64,000 nt of DNA from Tritrichomonas musculus (Eukaryota > Parabasalia > Tritrichomonadida > Tritrichomonadidae), in the NCBI GenBank assembly GCA_039105265.1, contig JAPFFF010000004.1, positions 7,793,501-7,857,500 of the forward strand, read 5' to 3'. The notes under the pieces are model-generated. The model was given only the letters and a program-made list of their open reading frames with translations. It searched no databases and had not been told where the DNA came from. Of this stretch, positions 9,115 through 19,842 are shown in pieces (position 1 is the stretch's first letter; the number at the start of each line of letters is the position of its first letter). The position numbers were made by a program, and so were the translations under genes.

Positions 9115-12100
9115 ATGTCCACCCAATACGCATTTTTAGACATACACCGATACACTCTAATGAGTAAAATAGGTGAAGGAGGCTTTAGCAAAGTTTATCG
9201 AGTCAAAGATATCCAAACTGGAGATATTTATGCGGCGAAAGTTGCGAAATTCATGATAGATGAGGAAACAAAAGACTCAGAAGAAACCCTTCTACTATTT
9301 CGTGAAGTTAATCTAATGTCAATCCTGAATCACCCATCGATCCTGAAATTTATTGGATATTATCCGACTGATTTCGAAGACGATCCATCACCAACGATTA
9401 TTACAGAACTTTCAACGAATGGATCTCTTCATGACATCATTGAAATGCAAATTTCGGGTCTTGCTCCAGATAATTGGGATGATACAAAAAAATTAATCAA
9501 CATATACGGAATTGCGTCAGGAATGTTATATCTTCATGCCCACAACGTTATTCATCGTGACCTGAAGCCAGAAAACATCCTCATAGACGACGATCTTCAT
9601 CCAAAAATCTCAGATTTTGGATTATCCAAAGTAACGGATTTTCTCTCAATTAGCATGAATATTCAATCAAATAAAGGACTGAAAGGGACTCCTGCATTTA
9701 TGGCACCAGAAATATTATTTGATGAGCAGTATTCAAAACAGGGAGATGTTTATTCTTTTGCTTTTGTTGTCTACGAAATTGTAACAGGAAATGAACCATA
9801 CAAAAAGTTATCAATCATTGATTTGATTAAGAAAGTGATAAACGATGGCTCTCGTCCAGAGATAGGTGAAGATGTTCCTTCTGCATACAGAGATTTAATT
9901 CAGCGTTGTTGGTCACAAAAACCTGAAGAAAGGCCATCTTTTGTAACAATCTGCGAAGAACTGAAAAACAATAAAGAATTCATCACAGAAATGATAGACT
10001 CTGTTGAATTTGAAGATTATGTTGACTTTATTGACATGAGCCAAAGTACTTTTAACGTTTCCGATAGAGTGATTCGTTTTGCAGACTTCGTGAAATCAAG
10101 AGCACGAAAGAGAGAAATTGAAGACAAATTGAAGAGCCAAAAAGATGAAGAAGAATCGAACATGCAGCATGAACAAGATGAATTAAAACAAGATGAAAAT
10201 ATACAAGACCAATCATTATTAAAAAACAGTAAAGCGCAAGCAGATATAAATCATGAAAACAAAGAAATACATAATAAAAATAGGCCAATTAAAGAAGAAT
10301 TGAAACAAGGTAAAATCAAAGAAGTAGATGAAACCTCAAGTAAAATCAAAGAAGTAGATAAAACCTCAGGTAAAATCAAAGAAGTAGATAAAACCTCAGG
10401 TAAAATCAAAGAAGTAGATGAAACCTCAAGTAAAATCAAAGAAGAAGATGAAACCTCAATTACAATTAGAGAAGAAGGAAAAACTTCAGGTAAAATCAAA
10501 GAAGAAGAAGAGATTTCAAATAAGATCAAAAGAGAAGAAAGAATTTCAGGTGAAAACAAAGAAGCTGAGAAAAATGAATTAAATGAGATGCTATATCCAT
10601 TTGAACTTTTTAATCTTCTTCACAATAAAAATCAAGAACTTGTTGAAGAAGCGAGAACCAAGCCAGAAAAACAGTTTGAAGTTGGTCTATCATTAATTGA
10701 AGCAAAGAATGGCTTCCCGGAAAACATCAATGTTGGTTTGAGATATGTCGAACAGTCAGCGAATAACAATTACTTGGAAGCAATCATTTATTACATTCGC
10801 GCGTTGATCAAAGGTAAAATAATTAAGAAAGATGTGAATAAGGCAATTGAATATCTTAACAAAATGGATTCATCAAATAAAAGAGTCTATTTTTTAATTA
10901 AAGGCCAAATTCTACGTAAAATGGATAAATACAAGCAAGCTTTTAAGTATTTTAAAGAAGGAACTTTGATTGATTCTAATGAATGCACATACCAATATGG
11001 AAAGATGCATTTTTTAGGTGAGGGAACAAAACAGAATATAGATGAAGCAATAATTTTATTCAATCGTTCTATTGCAGAAGGAAATGATAAAAGTAAATAT
11101 TTTATGAGAGCATATGCAGCACTTTGTCAAATTAGAGGATTTTCAGGACTATCATCAGAAGCACAAATGATTTTCATTAAGAACAGCATGAAAAATATGA
11201 TTAACAATCCAAATGAACAACTTGAATCAATGTTTAATCGGATTATTCTTCATCCACAAAAAATTGAAAAATTATTTTACGATAAATCGTTAAAATCATC
11301 ATATTTTCTTAAATGCTTGGGCAAATATAAAAATATATCAATCGAAATTGATTATTCAATGTCAAATTCTTTTAACGCAATAAAGGAACTTGTTCTTAAA
11401 ATTAAGAAAAAGAAGATAAAATATATGGAAATTGGACTTGTTTTCTCTATTTTACCACCATCGGCATTACCTTCTTTTTTTGATGATGAATTTTCATATT
11501 ATAAAATTGATGAATCCATCTGTGATATTCCACCTGAATCATTTAAAGGAATTTCATGTATGAAATCGATAATTATTCCTTCTTCGGTATCTTCAATTGG
11601 AGATAATGCTTTCGAAGGATGCTCATCATTAACACAAATCACGTTTCCTCTTTCTATAACGTCAATTGGAAATCATGCTTTCAGTAAATGTACATCATTG
11701 TCACAAATCGAAATTCTTCCTCCTGTAACTTCAATTGGAGATTATTCTTTCTTTAAGTGCTCATCATTGACGCAAGTTGTCATCCCTTCTTCAGTAACTT
11801 ATATTGGAAATAGTACTTTCAGAGAATGTTCATCATTAAAACAAATTACAATTCCTTCTTCAGTAACAACAATTGGTTATTTTGTTTTTAGTGAATGCTC
11901 TTCATTAACACAAGTCACAATTCTATCTTCTTTATCTTCATTAAAAGATTATTCTTTCTTCGAATGTTCTTCATTAACACAAATCACAATTCCTTCTTCT
12001 GTTTCTTCAATTGGCGATTATGCTTTTTGTGAATGTTCATCATTAACTCAAATCATAATTCCTTCTTCGGTAACTTCGATTGGAAGTTATGCTTTCTATG

Positions 12101-13152
12101 AATGTTCATCATTAGAAAAAATCACAATTCCTTCTTCGGTAACTTCAATTGGAAGTTATGCTTTCTATAAATGTTCGTCATTAGAAAAAATCACAATTCC
12201 TTCTTCTGTAACTTCAATTGGAAAAGATGCATTTAAAGGATGTGCATCAGAAGCACAAATACCTCCTTCTGCGAGGTCATTTCAAGACTATTCTTTGTTC
12301 AAAGAATGGCCATCACGATTACTATTTTCTCCTATGTTTTATAATTCAAGATTACAAATTGCTGATCAATATTTATTCGCAGAGCATGTAACTATTCCTT
12401 CTTCAGTTACTTCAATAGAAAAATATGGTTTTGCTAAACACGTTTTGTTAAAAAAGATAACAATTTCTTCTTCTGTGACATCAATTGAAGATTATGCTTT
12501 TGATGGATGTTCATCATTGACACAAATTATAATTCCTTCTTCTGTAAAATCAATTGGAAAATATGCTTTTAGAAGATGTTCATCACTAGTACAAATCACT
12601 ATTCCTTCTTTTATAACTTCGATTGAAAACTCTACTTTCAGTGAATGTTCATCACTTACACAAATCATAATTCCTTCTTCTTTGAATTCTATTGAAAATT
12701 ATGCTTTCTTTAATTGCATGTCTCTTGCAAGAATTGAAATTCCTTCTTCTGTAAAATCAATTGGTAAATATGCTTTTTGTGGTTGTTCATCACTTGTCCA
12801 AATCACGATTCCTTCTTCTCTAATTTCAATTGAAAACTCTACTTTCAGAAAATGTTCATCACTTTCACAAATTGCAATTCCATCTACTGTAATTTCAATA
12901 GGAAATAATGCTTTCAGGGAATGTTTTAGGCTGAAGCAAATCCAAATCTCTTCTTCTGTAACTTCAATTGGAGATTTTTCTTTTTGTGATTGTTCATCGC
13001 TTAGACTGATTACAATTCCACAATCTGTTACTTCAGTTGGTGAGGGTTCTTTCGAAGAATGTTCATCACTAGTACAAATCCAAATTCCTTCTTTGTTGGA
13101 TATCAGCAATTCTGGAATTAATAAAGAAGTTGAAATAGTGCATATTCAGTAA
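9115..13152 (+). CDS. protein kinase fused to Sel1-like and BspA-like leucine-rich repeats
   Basis: A 1345-residue protein has three modules. An N-terminal kinase domain (about residues 10-275) has the glycine loop GEGGFSKVY, the lysine of YAAKVAK, HRDLKPEN with catalytic Asp149, DFG at 167-169 and APE at 197-199, so it should be active. It looks TKL-like. A charged linker follows (about 330-490) with repeats of KIKEVDETSS. Residues about 520-680 carry Sel1/TPR-like helical repeats. From about 805 to the end run some twenty BspA-type repeats of the form IPSSVTSIGDYAFxxCSSL. No signal peptide or membrane segment is seen, so it is probably intracellular. The start is the first ATG after a stop-rich AT tract. 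Kinase-Sel1 and BspA families are greatly expanded in trichomonads; the target is unknown. Confidence 0.93.
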   Translation: MSTQYAFLDIHRYTLMSKIGEGGFSKVYRVKDIQTGDIYAAKVAKFMIDEETKDSEETLLLFREVNLMSILNHPSILKFIGYYPTDFEDDPSPTIITELSTNGSLHDIIEMQISGLAPDNWDDTKKLINIYGIASGMLYLHAHNVIHRDLKPENILIDDDLHPKISDFGLSKVTDFLSISMNIQSNKGLKGTPAFMAPEILFDEQYSKQGDVYSFAFVVYEIVTGNEPYKKLSIIDLIKKVINDGSRPEIGEDVPSAYRDLIQRCWSQKPEERPSFVTICEELKNNKEFITEMIDSVEFEDYVDFIDMSQSTFNVSDRVIRFADFVKSRARKREIEDKLKSQKDEEESNMQHEQDELKQDENIQDQSLLKNSKAQADINHENKEIHNKNRPIKEELKQGKIKEVDETSSKIKEVDKTSGKIKEVDKTSGKIKEVDETSSKIKEEDETSITIREEGKTSGKIKEEEEISNKIKREERISGENKEAEKNELNEMLYPFELFNLLHNKNQELVEEARTKPEKQFEVGLSLIEAKNGFPENINVGLRYVEQSANNNYLEAIIYYIRALIKGKIIKKDVNKAIEYLNKMDSSNKRVYFLIKGQILRKMDKYKQAFKYFKEGTLIDSNECTYQYGKMHFLGEGTKQNIDEAIILFNRSIAEGNDKSKYFMRAYAALCQIRGFSGLSSEAQMIFIKNSMKNMINNPNEQLESMFNRIILHPQKIEKLFYDKSLKSSYFLKCLGKYKNISIEIDYSMSNSFNAIKELVLKIKKKKIKYMEIGLVFSILPPSALPSFFDDEFSYYKIDESICDIPPESFKGISCMKSIIIPSSVSSIGDNAFEGCSSLTQITFPLSITSIGNHAFSKCTSLSQIEILPPVTSIGDYSFFKCSSLTQVVIPSSVTYIGNSTFRECSSLKQITIPSSVTTIGYFVFSECSSLTQVTILSSLSSLKDYSFFECSSLTQITIPSSVSSIGDYAFCECSSLTQIIIPSSVTSIGSYAFYECSSLEKITIPSSVTSIGSYAFYKCSSLEKITIPSSVTSIGKDAFKGCASEAQIPPSARSFQDYSLFKEWPSRLLFSPMFYNSRLQIADQYLFAEHVTIPSSVTSIEKYGFAKHVLLKKITISSSVTSIEDYAFDGCSSLTQIIIPSSVKSIGKYAFRRCSSLVQITIPSFITSIENSTFSECSSLTQIIIPSSLNSIENYAFFNCMSLARIEIPSSVKSIGKYAFCGCSSLVQITIPSSLISIENSTFRKCSSLSQIAIPSTVISIGNNAFRECFRLKQIQISSSVTSIGDFSFCDCSSLRLITIPQSVTSVGEGSFEECSSLVQIQIPSLLDISNSGINKEVEIVHIQ

Positions 13153-13217
13153 TTCTGGAATAGATAAAGAAGCTTTTAAAAACTTTATATTTTGATGGTT
13201 GGTTAATAAAAAGAAAT

Positions 13218-13415
13218 TTAAAAAATCAATTTTTTGTTGAAAAAGTCAATGGATATATACGATATAATGTAAATCAAATAGTTTGCTTTGAGTAAAATAT
13301 ATTCTGGTTTAATATCACAATGAATAATGCCTTTTTCTTTCATCAAATGTTTTATGATTTTAAGAAAAGAGATAATAAACTGGAACCAAAAACTCAGTAC
13401 CACCAAAATTCTCAA
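13218..13415 (-). pseudogene. relic of a kinase catalytic loop
   Basis: A 65-codon frame contains KGIIHCDIKPEYILL, clearly the catalytic-loop region of a protein kinase (usual form H-x-D-x-K-P-x-N), with Tyr in place of the conserved Asn. Nothing else of a kinase domain is preserved around it and the flanking sequence is AT-rich. It lies just downstream of the large kinase gene, on the opposite strand. Confidence 0.7.
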
Positions 13416-13498
13416 AAAAGTGAAAATTCAAAAGAAATGAAGAGAAAACAAAATAAAATTGCCTCAAAAAGTGAATATAATTGGTACTGAGATTTTGG
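13386..13498. repeat. small inverted-repeat unit
   Basis: CCAAAAACTCAGTACC at 13386-13401 is matched by GGTACTGAGATTTTGG at 13483-13498 as an inverted repeat with one mismatch. The 81-bp spacer is A-rich. It could be a tiny MITE-like unit or a foldback. No target duplication is visible. Confidence 0.45.
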
Positions 13499-13800
13499 CC
13501 GCTTCAAAAAGTTTATAAACTTTTAAAAATAAAAAAAAAATATATCTTAATTATCTTCATTATTAACACTGTAATTACTTTTCTTTCCTAAGTTTCCATT
13601 TAGTATATGTTGGTTGACTTTTAAGTTATATATAAAAAAAAGATCTTGATGAGAATAACTTAAATATTATATTGTATCTATAACAGTATTAGTTGGAACT
13701 AGTTGTAAGGAAAAGCTTTCCTAATTTTTCAATATTCTAGCTAGATATCAACATTTTATATTTTTTCATATTCAATTCAATTTTGAAAAGAAAAAATTTG
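13416..13800. other. AT-rich spacer
   Basis: No gene is seen. Apart from the right arm of the inverted repeat at 13483-13498, the stretch is low-complexity A/T without a recognisable signal. Confidence 0.4.
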
Positions 13801-14140
13801 TATTAACTCAGATGAAATCTTTGTGAATCTAAGCGATTTTAAAGCAGAAGGAGGAAACTTAGGCGAATGTGGCTTTGGCAAAGTTTTTGTTGTAATAGAA
13901 AAGTCAACAAATAAAAAATTTGCAGCCAAAGAACTTGATGCAGCCTCATATTTTCTCCCAAAAGCACAAAAACTTCTTATAAGAGAAGTAATTACCTTAA
14001 GCAAACTCCATCATTCTGCGATTGTTCAATTTAAAGGTTTTAGCTTTCTATCTTTTAAAGATCCTCAAAAATGGCAACCAACTATTTTCACTGAATTTGT
14101 AGAAAATAAATCACTTCTTGGAATTTTATTATATAAATGA
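13801..14140 (+). pseudogene. truncated protein kinase, N-lobe only
   Basis: The frame reads INSDEIFVNLSDF and continues through a glycine loop (GECGFGKVF, where the second conserved Gly is Cys), the ATP lysine (FAAKEL), the helix C region and the hinge (TEFVENKSL). It then stops after about 113 codons. The whole C-lobe with HRD and DFG motifs is absent. No ATG precedes the homology; the first usable codon in the frame is GTG at 13823. It therefore looks truncated at both ends. It is convergent with the broken DUF3447-BspA gene, whose frame ends 3 bp away. Confidence 0.7.
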
Positions 14141-14142
14141 TT

Positions 14143-15974
14143 TTAATGATATAAGAAAATAAAGAAAAAATAAGAGGTTGAAAAAAAATATTTTTTATAT
14201 TTTTTTAGTATGAGATGGTAAAATAATTTTGTGAGATTGCCACATCCTTTAAATGCGAATGGACCAATAAAAACAGTAGAAAACGGAATATCAATTTCAA
14301 TCAAAGATGTGCAACCTGAAAAAGCATAACTTCCTATTGATTTCCCAGAAGAAGGAATACTAACTTGTGATAATGAAGAGCAATCAGCAAATGCAAAGTT
14401 ATTTATTGAAGTAACAGAAGAAGGAATAGATATCTTTTCCAATGATTTACATCCTTTAGCAAAGTTACTATTAATTGAAGTCACAGAAGATGGAATCAAT
14501 ATTTCCTTTAATGATGTGCACTCATCGAAAACAGCATTTCCAATTGAAGTTACAGAAGATGGAATTGATATTCTTTCTAATGATGTGCAACCTTTGAATG
14601 ATCCTTCTCCAATTGAAGTTACAGAAGATGGAATTGATATTTTTTCTAATGATGTGCAACCTTTGAATGATCCTTCTCCAATTGAAGTTACAGAAGATGG
14701 AATTGATACTTTTTCTAATGATGTGCAACCTTTGAATGATCCTTCTCCAATTGAAGTTACAGAAGATGGAATTGATATTCTTTCTAATGATGTGCAACCT
14801 TTGAATGATCCTTCTCCAATTGAAATTACAGAAGATGGAATTATTATTTCCTTTAAAGTTGAGCATCCTTTAAAAACGCCTTCTCCAATTGTTTCGACTG
14901 ATGTTGGAATTATTATTTTCTGAAACAACGAACAATAACATTTAATACCAAATGATTTATTATTAGTTTCTGAAATAAGTGCCGCGATATCATCTGAAAA
15001 AAAACAATAGTTATAAGTTTCGTAAATGTCATCTTCAATTTTTTTAAAATTTTTATTCCAATAATTATCACAAATATATTGTGCGATATCATTATGATGA
15101 CAAATGATTGCCTCTTTAAAGCAGTCTTCATAATTTGGTTTAACATCAATACTTTCAATAATATGAATCAATTCAGCATTATTGGAATGGATTGCGAAAA
15201 TCCAAATTGAAGAATCTAATTCAACACCATTCAATCTCAAAAATTGGAAAATTTGAATCGATCAAAAAAATGCCGCATATTCAATTAATTTTATTTCTTT
15301 CTTTTTGATTAAAAATTGATTCGATTCAAATACAGATAGAGAAATTTTTCTGGAAAGTTTGATATTCATTTGTGAAACATATGTAATGAATTCATCTAAT
15401 AAATCTAAACGTATCAATTGGCATAAATATGATGAATTTTCTCCAATTTTGCGTTTTTCTTCGAAATCATTTAAATCAATTGGATCGATTTTTAAAAGTT
15501 GCTTCGTCATTCTTTGAATTATCTTTTCATCTTTAATGTTTTTTAATTTTGGTAAAAAGAAAAAAAGTCTGTATTTATCATCTAATAAAAAATCATTTTT
15601 TATATTTTGTAATATTTGATCATCAAATTCAAAGATTTTCTCTTTATAAAGAAATGAAAGAATTCTCTTGTTATTTTTGCATTTTTGATGGAATTCAAAA
15701 TTTGAAAATGTTTTTTTTTTGATTGTATCTTTGAAATATAACAATATTTTTTCAATTTTATCGAAAAATTCTTGTTTCTGTAATGATTATCTGATATTTT
15801 TAATATAAAATTTATTATGAATAAGAATTCTTCTTTTTTCTCTTTAATTCTTTCTCTTTCACACAAGTCAATAAATGATTGCAAATTATTTTCAAAATCA
15901 TCTTCACACTCTATTAAGTCTAGAAAATTGGTATAAAATCCTTTTCTTTTGGAATAAAGTTCTTTGATTTCCAT
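14143..15974 (-). pseudogene. DUF3447/ankyrin-type protein fused to BspA-like repeats, broken
   Basis: One ancestral gene reads from ATG at 15974 (MEIKELYSKRKG) to 14143. The N-terminal half is the trichomonad DUF3447-type helical/ankyrin region, with SDNHYRNKNF, KNNKRILSFL, KRKIGENSS and the LIEYAAFF block. The C-terminal half has about eight BspA-type repeats (IPSSVTSIGEGSFKGCTSL). Two lesions split it. A one-base shift lies in a T run near 15765, where the frame of KNF is lost. An in-frame TGA near 15262 stands where relatives have a Gly codon (AAFFG); the frame is unchanged on both sides of it. Both could be real decay or sequence error. The LRR part includes four almost identical 69-bp repeats at about 14550-14830. 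Confidence 0.8.
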
Positions 15975-15986
15975 AATCACTGTCCG

Positions 15987-15995
15987 AAAAAATGA
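15987..15995 (-). promoter_or_regulatory. trichomonad initiator (Inr) motif
   Basis: On the minus strand the motif reads TCATTTTTT, with the likely +1 A at 15993, 19 nt before the ATG at 15974. It matches the TCA(+1)YW-type initiator that directs transcription in trichomonads. It supports choosing the ATG rather than the GTG two codons upstream as the start. Confidence 0.5.
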
Positions 15996-17104
15996 ACTTT
16001 TTAATCATAAAATTTTAATAAAAGAAAACTTTCTTTTTGTATTTTTATTTGGTCAAATTTCAATATATGAAAAAGTGGATTTTTCCTATTAAGAAATAAT
16101 CTATATATAGTTGGTTGACAAAAAAAATTTTTTTGGATAAAAATCTGTTTTCACTTAACTTCTATATAATAGAAAAGAATTTGGATTTTAAAAAGCGAAA
16201 AACATTAAATAATATACAAGTGCGAATATATTTTTCTATTTAAATTTGGTTTTGGTTGAAGTTTTTTTTTTTTATGAATATGGCATCCTGTTAATGACAA
16301 GAATTTTTATTTGTCATTAAGAGCGACCGTTTTTTTTTTTTGGGAGATATTTTTTGCCCACGATCTCTTTTGACCCCAACGGTTAAGGTCAATATTGACC
16401 CTGTATCGTACTTCAGAAAAAATAGGCGAGAACTTTTTTGCACTTTTGTCAAAAATAGCATTTTTTCGCTAAATTTTAATTTTTTACAAATAATGCTAAT
16501 TATATAATTTTGAAAAGATTAGTAAACATTTATTGTTATTTACAACATCATAGGCACGAATATGTGAAGAAAATCTTATATATTTTTTTATAAAGAGATA
16601 TCTATAATATTATTGATTAATATTTTTTTACCAAAAAAAGAAAAAATTGGTTTAACTTAATGAAATGATAAAAAAATCATATTAATGCTAATTATATCAG
16701 CAGAATAAAAACATCAAGATATTTGATATAATTAGTTTTATTAAAAACAATTGAGATTTGTATTGTTTATAGAGAAAAACGATATGATGAATATCGTAAA
16801 AGTAAAAATGGTAATTCTAATAGTAATATTACGCATTACTACTTCTGAAGGAAATTATTGTATGTGAATATTCGAAGTATTCAATTTCTTTATGAAATTT
16901 GGTAAATAAAATAACTTGGGTCGAATTATTGAGTTTGAAAAAATTAAAAATGCATTGATGCAACACTGATAAAGCAAAAAAAGAATATCATAAATGGACT
17001 GCAATTAAAATCTTTAATTGGAGAATAAAATTTTCACCGCATGAGAATCAAATATAATTTATTTTATTTGGAACTTCTTAATTTGATGAATCAAGCTTGC
17101 AATG
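15996..17104. other. AT-rich intergenic DNA
   Basis: No frame with recognisable protein features and no RNA gene were found. Several T runs occur (for example 16262-16274 and 16331-16341). A somewhat mixed-composition stretch at about 16340-16440 holds nothing I can name. Confidence 0.4.
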
Positions 17105-17280
17105 TCATTTGTCACGTTGACGTTGACATCATTTCAAAGTTGATCATGTTGACAACGAAGATCTTTTAAACGGTCGTCTAGTTAGTAGTATACGTTAAGC
17201 TCTACCTTCGCCCAGCCTAACCACGCTCGCCCTCAGCTCACCTTCGGCTCGCTGGCTCGCGCTAACTCGAATGACCAAAT
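17105..17280. other. GC-rich island in AT-rich DNA
   Basis: From about 17160 to 17275 the sequence becomes rich in C, G and CpG (CTCGCCCTCAGCTCACC, GGCTCGCTGGCTCGCGC), unlike anything nearby. No open frame of useful length, tRNA fold or known repeat could be assigned. It may be a fragment of foreign or element DNA. Confidence 0.5.
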
Positions 17281-17326
17281 ATCATTTCAAAAACTTATGA
17301 TATCAAAAAGTTAATGATATCACAAG

Positions 17327-17386
17327 TTAATTAAAAGTTAATCTTAAAATTAACTTACTTCATATTGAAGATTAACTTTTAATTAA
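17327..17386. repeat. perfect 19-bp inverted repeat
   Basis: TTAATTAAAAGTTAATCTT at 17327-17345 and AAGATTAACTTTTAATTAA at 17368-17386 are exact inverted copies around a 22-nt loop. The hairpin lies between the GC-rich island and the C-run repeat. Confidence 0.85.
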
Positions 17387-17439
17387 ATTATAAAAATTCC
17401 GACAGTCAACAGATAAATTTTAATAATTAATTAATTCCG

Positions 17440-17515
17440 ATTGTCAATATGCAACACCCCCCCACGCCGTTCCTGCATATCTGATAATCCAATATGCAAC
17501 ACCCCCCACCGTTCC
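17440..17515. repeat. direct repeat with C7/C6 runs
   Basis: AATATGCAACACCCCCC occurs twice, at about 17446-17463 and 17488-17505. Each copy is followed within a few bases by CCGTTCC. Runs of six or seven C are very unusual in this window. Confidence 0.75.
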
Positions 17516-17815
17516 AGATAAATGAGGTAGTTTATACGTATTTGTTAGAAACAAATGCTTGTTTTAGCGATCACTTTAATTCTTTTGTTTGATAATATGA
17601 TTGTCTTTTCCATATTTAACACAAATTTTGGATTTCGGTCAAGCATATGAGAAAAAGTAACAAAAAAGTTTGCAATTGACCGAAAATTGCAACCTAATCT
17701 TTTAATAATTTCGATTTTTGTAACATGTTATCCTAATGATGTGTTTTAGGATAAATTTAGTATAATGAAAATATCCTAAAAAAAATTATTTCTCTTCTTT
17801 GTAAGATTAAGCAAA

Positions 17816-18200
17816 TGTATATTCTAATGCCCAAATATCGCCACCTTTGGACTCAAGTGTATACGTACTGAGTGATTCTGCTAACTCTCTCCCAAATTGA
17901 TCGTCATGTTTTGATCCGGGTTCATACTAGCAGCAAATAGCACTTTCCAATGTTATAAATGCAGATGAAAATAATGTTTTTGAATTATCAAATTTAGATA
18001 TAAGGCTCTTGTCTATTTTAATTGGACACCAAAATCTCTGGAAAATTTCCGAAAGAGGATTTCTCTTGAAATCCAAGTTGAATTCTTTAAAGTGTGATTA
18101 TTATCTGATAATAATTTCATAATAGCAAAAAACAATTCAATGTGTTCCAAGTCTTGCAATTGCAAGTTCATCCTCATCGGTTAAAATTGTTATGGTGAAG
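17816..18200 (-). pseudogene. broken coding relic, family not recognised
   Basis: The minus strand shows protein-like sequence with normal amino-acid use, ending with GGDIWALEYTFA and a stop at about 17816. Upstream pieces occur in more than one frame, and several breaks separate them. The stretch is richer in G and C than its flanks, as coding DNA is here. I cannot name the family or say whether it came from a host gene or an element. Confidence 0.4.
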
Positions 18201-19299
18201 CCAATTATAGTATTTATAATTCTTTTCTAAAAGATTAGATCTGAAAATAGAAAGACCTAATGATATTATAAAAAAAAAAGAGTTTGAAAAAGAAAAATTT
18301 GATTTTCTATTTTTATAATATCATTGTTTTAATGTTAATTATACTAATTAATCTTTCATATTATATTTAAAATTAGAATAATTTTTTTCCACTTATTTTG
18401 TTAATAGCATAGTATGGGGTATGAGCATTATATAGCAACTTGCGAAGTTGCCAACCGAAAATAAGAAGAGAATTAGTTTTCTCGAACAAGCAAAATAATG
18501 CTTAGAACAAGCTGTAATAGTACATTGGAAAACATATATTCGAGATCTAAAACAGAAAGCGAAATCTAAACAAAATCAAAAGCTTTTTTTTTTTTTTTTG
18601 AATATCCTTCTTTTAATTTTTCAAGTCTTTCAGAGAGGATCTTTTCATATGAACTTTGTGAATTATTTATGACCTTGCTCTTGCATCTGTTTGTGATAGT
18701 TTTCGATGATCCTAATTTGAGATATCTCTTTGAAAGAAAAAAGTGAACAATTTTGAATAAGTGTCAAGGAGTGTTTCGATTTCAAATGAACTTTTCATTG
18801 AAATCACTGATGGACTTGGATTTTTAAATGGACTTCTTGAAATTATTAAGTAAATTATCTGAACAAAAAAAACCAACAGAAAGAAATTTTTGTCTGAACT
18901 CACAATTTCTAATCGTGCTCTTTTTATTCAAATTTTGGAAAAGTATTTTGAGTTCTATAATCTAGGAGATTCAAATCAACTTCAATTAAATGATCTCTGT
19001 CAAAAAAAAATGTTAAATTGACATAACTAACATTTGAAATTGCATAGATTTTGAATTCTTGTGCTTTAAATATATTTTATGCCATCATCTTCAGAAAAAC
19101 AGTATCAATAATTTTGAGTATCACAAGGAGATGTTGAATTAATTTCACAATCTTTAAAGTGGTTCTCATTTATTTAAAGGAATATGTAAAATAGAAACAT
19201 CTTTTTTTTTTAAATATGAATTCAAATAAAAGGGAAAAAATTATTTTAAAATGAAGTTAATTTTTTATATAGTATATATCACTCGCCATCACTCACATA
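18201..19299. other. gene-poor DNA with short relics
   Basis: There is no intact gene. A perfect hairpin GCAACTT-GCG-AAGTTGC sits at 18435-18451. A short plus-strand stretch around 18505-18585 reads like coding sequence (VHWKTYIRDLKQKAKSKQ) without a start or context, followed by a T run at 18584-18599. A 63-codon minus-strand frame at 18712-18903 has no recognisable feature and is not called. Confidence 0.35.
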
Positions 19300-19842
19300 T
19301 TACACGCCACAACATAATTTTTGATAATCAAACGTCATGATAAACTCAAAAACTACATTTCCAAATGACCTAAATAAAGTATTGTTTAATAAAGAGATTT
19401 TTTCTTTTGTTCTTCTTCCTTTCTTTTCTTCTTGTTCTTTGATATATTCTCTAACAGCATCGATAGAGACATCATCGTTCATATAGAACCAGACATTGAG
19501 ATTGTAATTCGATCTTTTGGTTGTCTCTAGATAATGGCCTGTATGTTCGTCTAGAAACATCACGAGCTAGTTCTAAAAAGTCTTGGTATATAATACCATC
19601 TGGATAGAACTGTCTGAGGATTTCTTCTAAATCACTGGGAAACATGAAAAATCGGTGGTTTTCATGAGTTTGAAGCCATTTTTGACTTTCATATAAAAAT
19701 GGTGCTCCCGTACTAGGTTTTTGGTCTGGTAAATCAATAACAAAATATACAACAGTTGGGCCAAGAAAGCTACTTTAAAAAAAAAAATATTCAAAATTCC
19801 TAACGAATTAACCAGTTCAATATAGTCACAGGATATATTCAA
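19300..19842 (-). pseudogene. broken coding relic, family not recognised
   Basis: Two minus-strand frames (19300-19563 and 19627-19842) and the DNA between them look like the remains of one gene. Amino-acid use is normal, with a charged helical stretch (VREYIKEQEEKKGRRTKEK) in the downstream part. The protein-like signal changes frame at least twice. Nothing identifies the family, and no catalytic motif is visible. Confidence 0.4.

Noticed and set aside
14516-14923. Asp/Pro/Ser-rich plus-strand frame opposite the BspA repeats
   Set aside because: Shadow of the 69-bp LRR repeats on the other strand; the same applies to other frames opposite BspA genes (for example 29663-29959 and 12699-13109).
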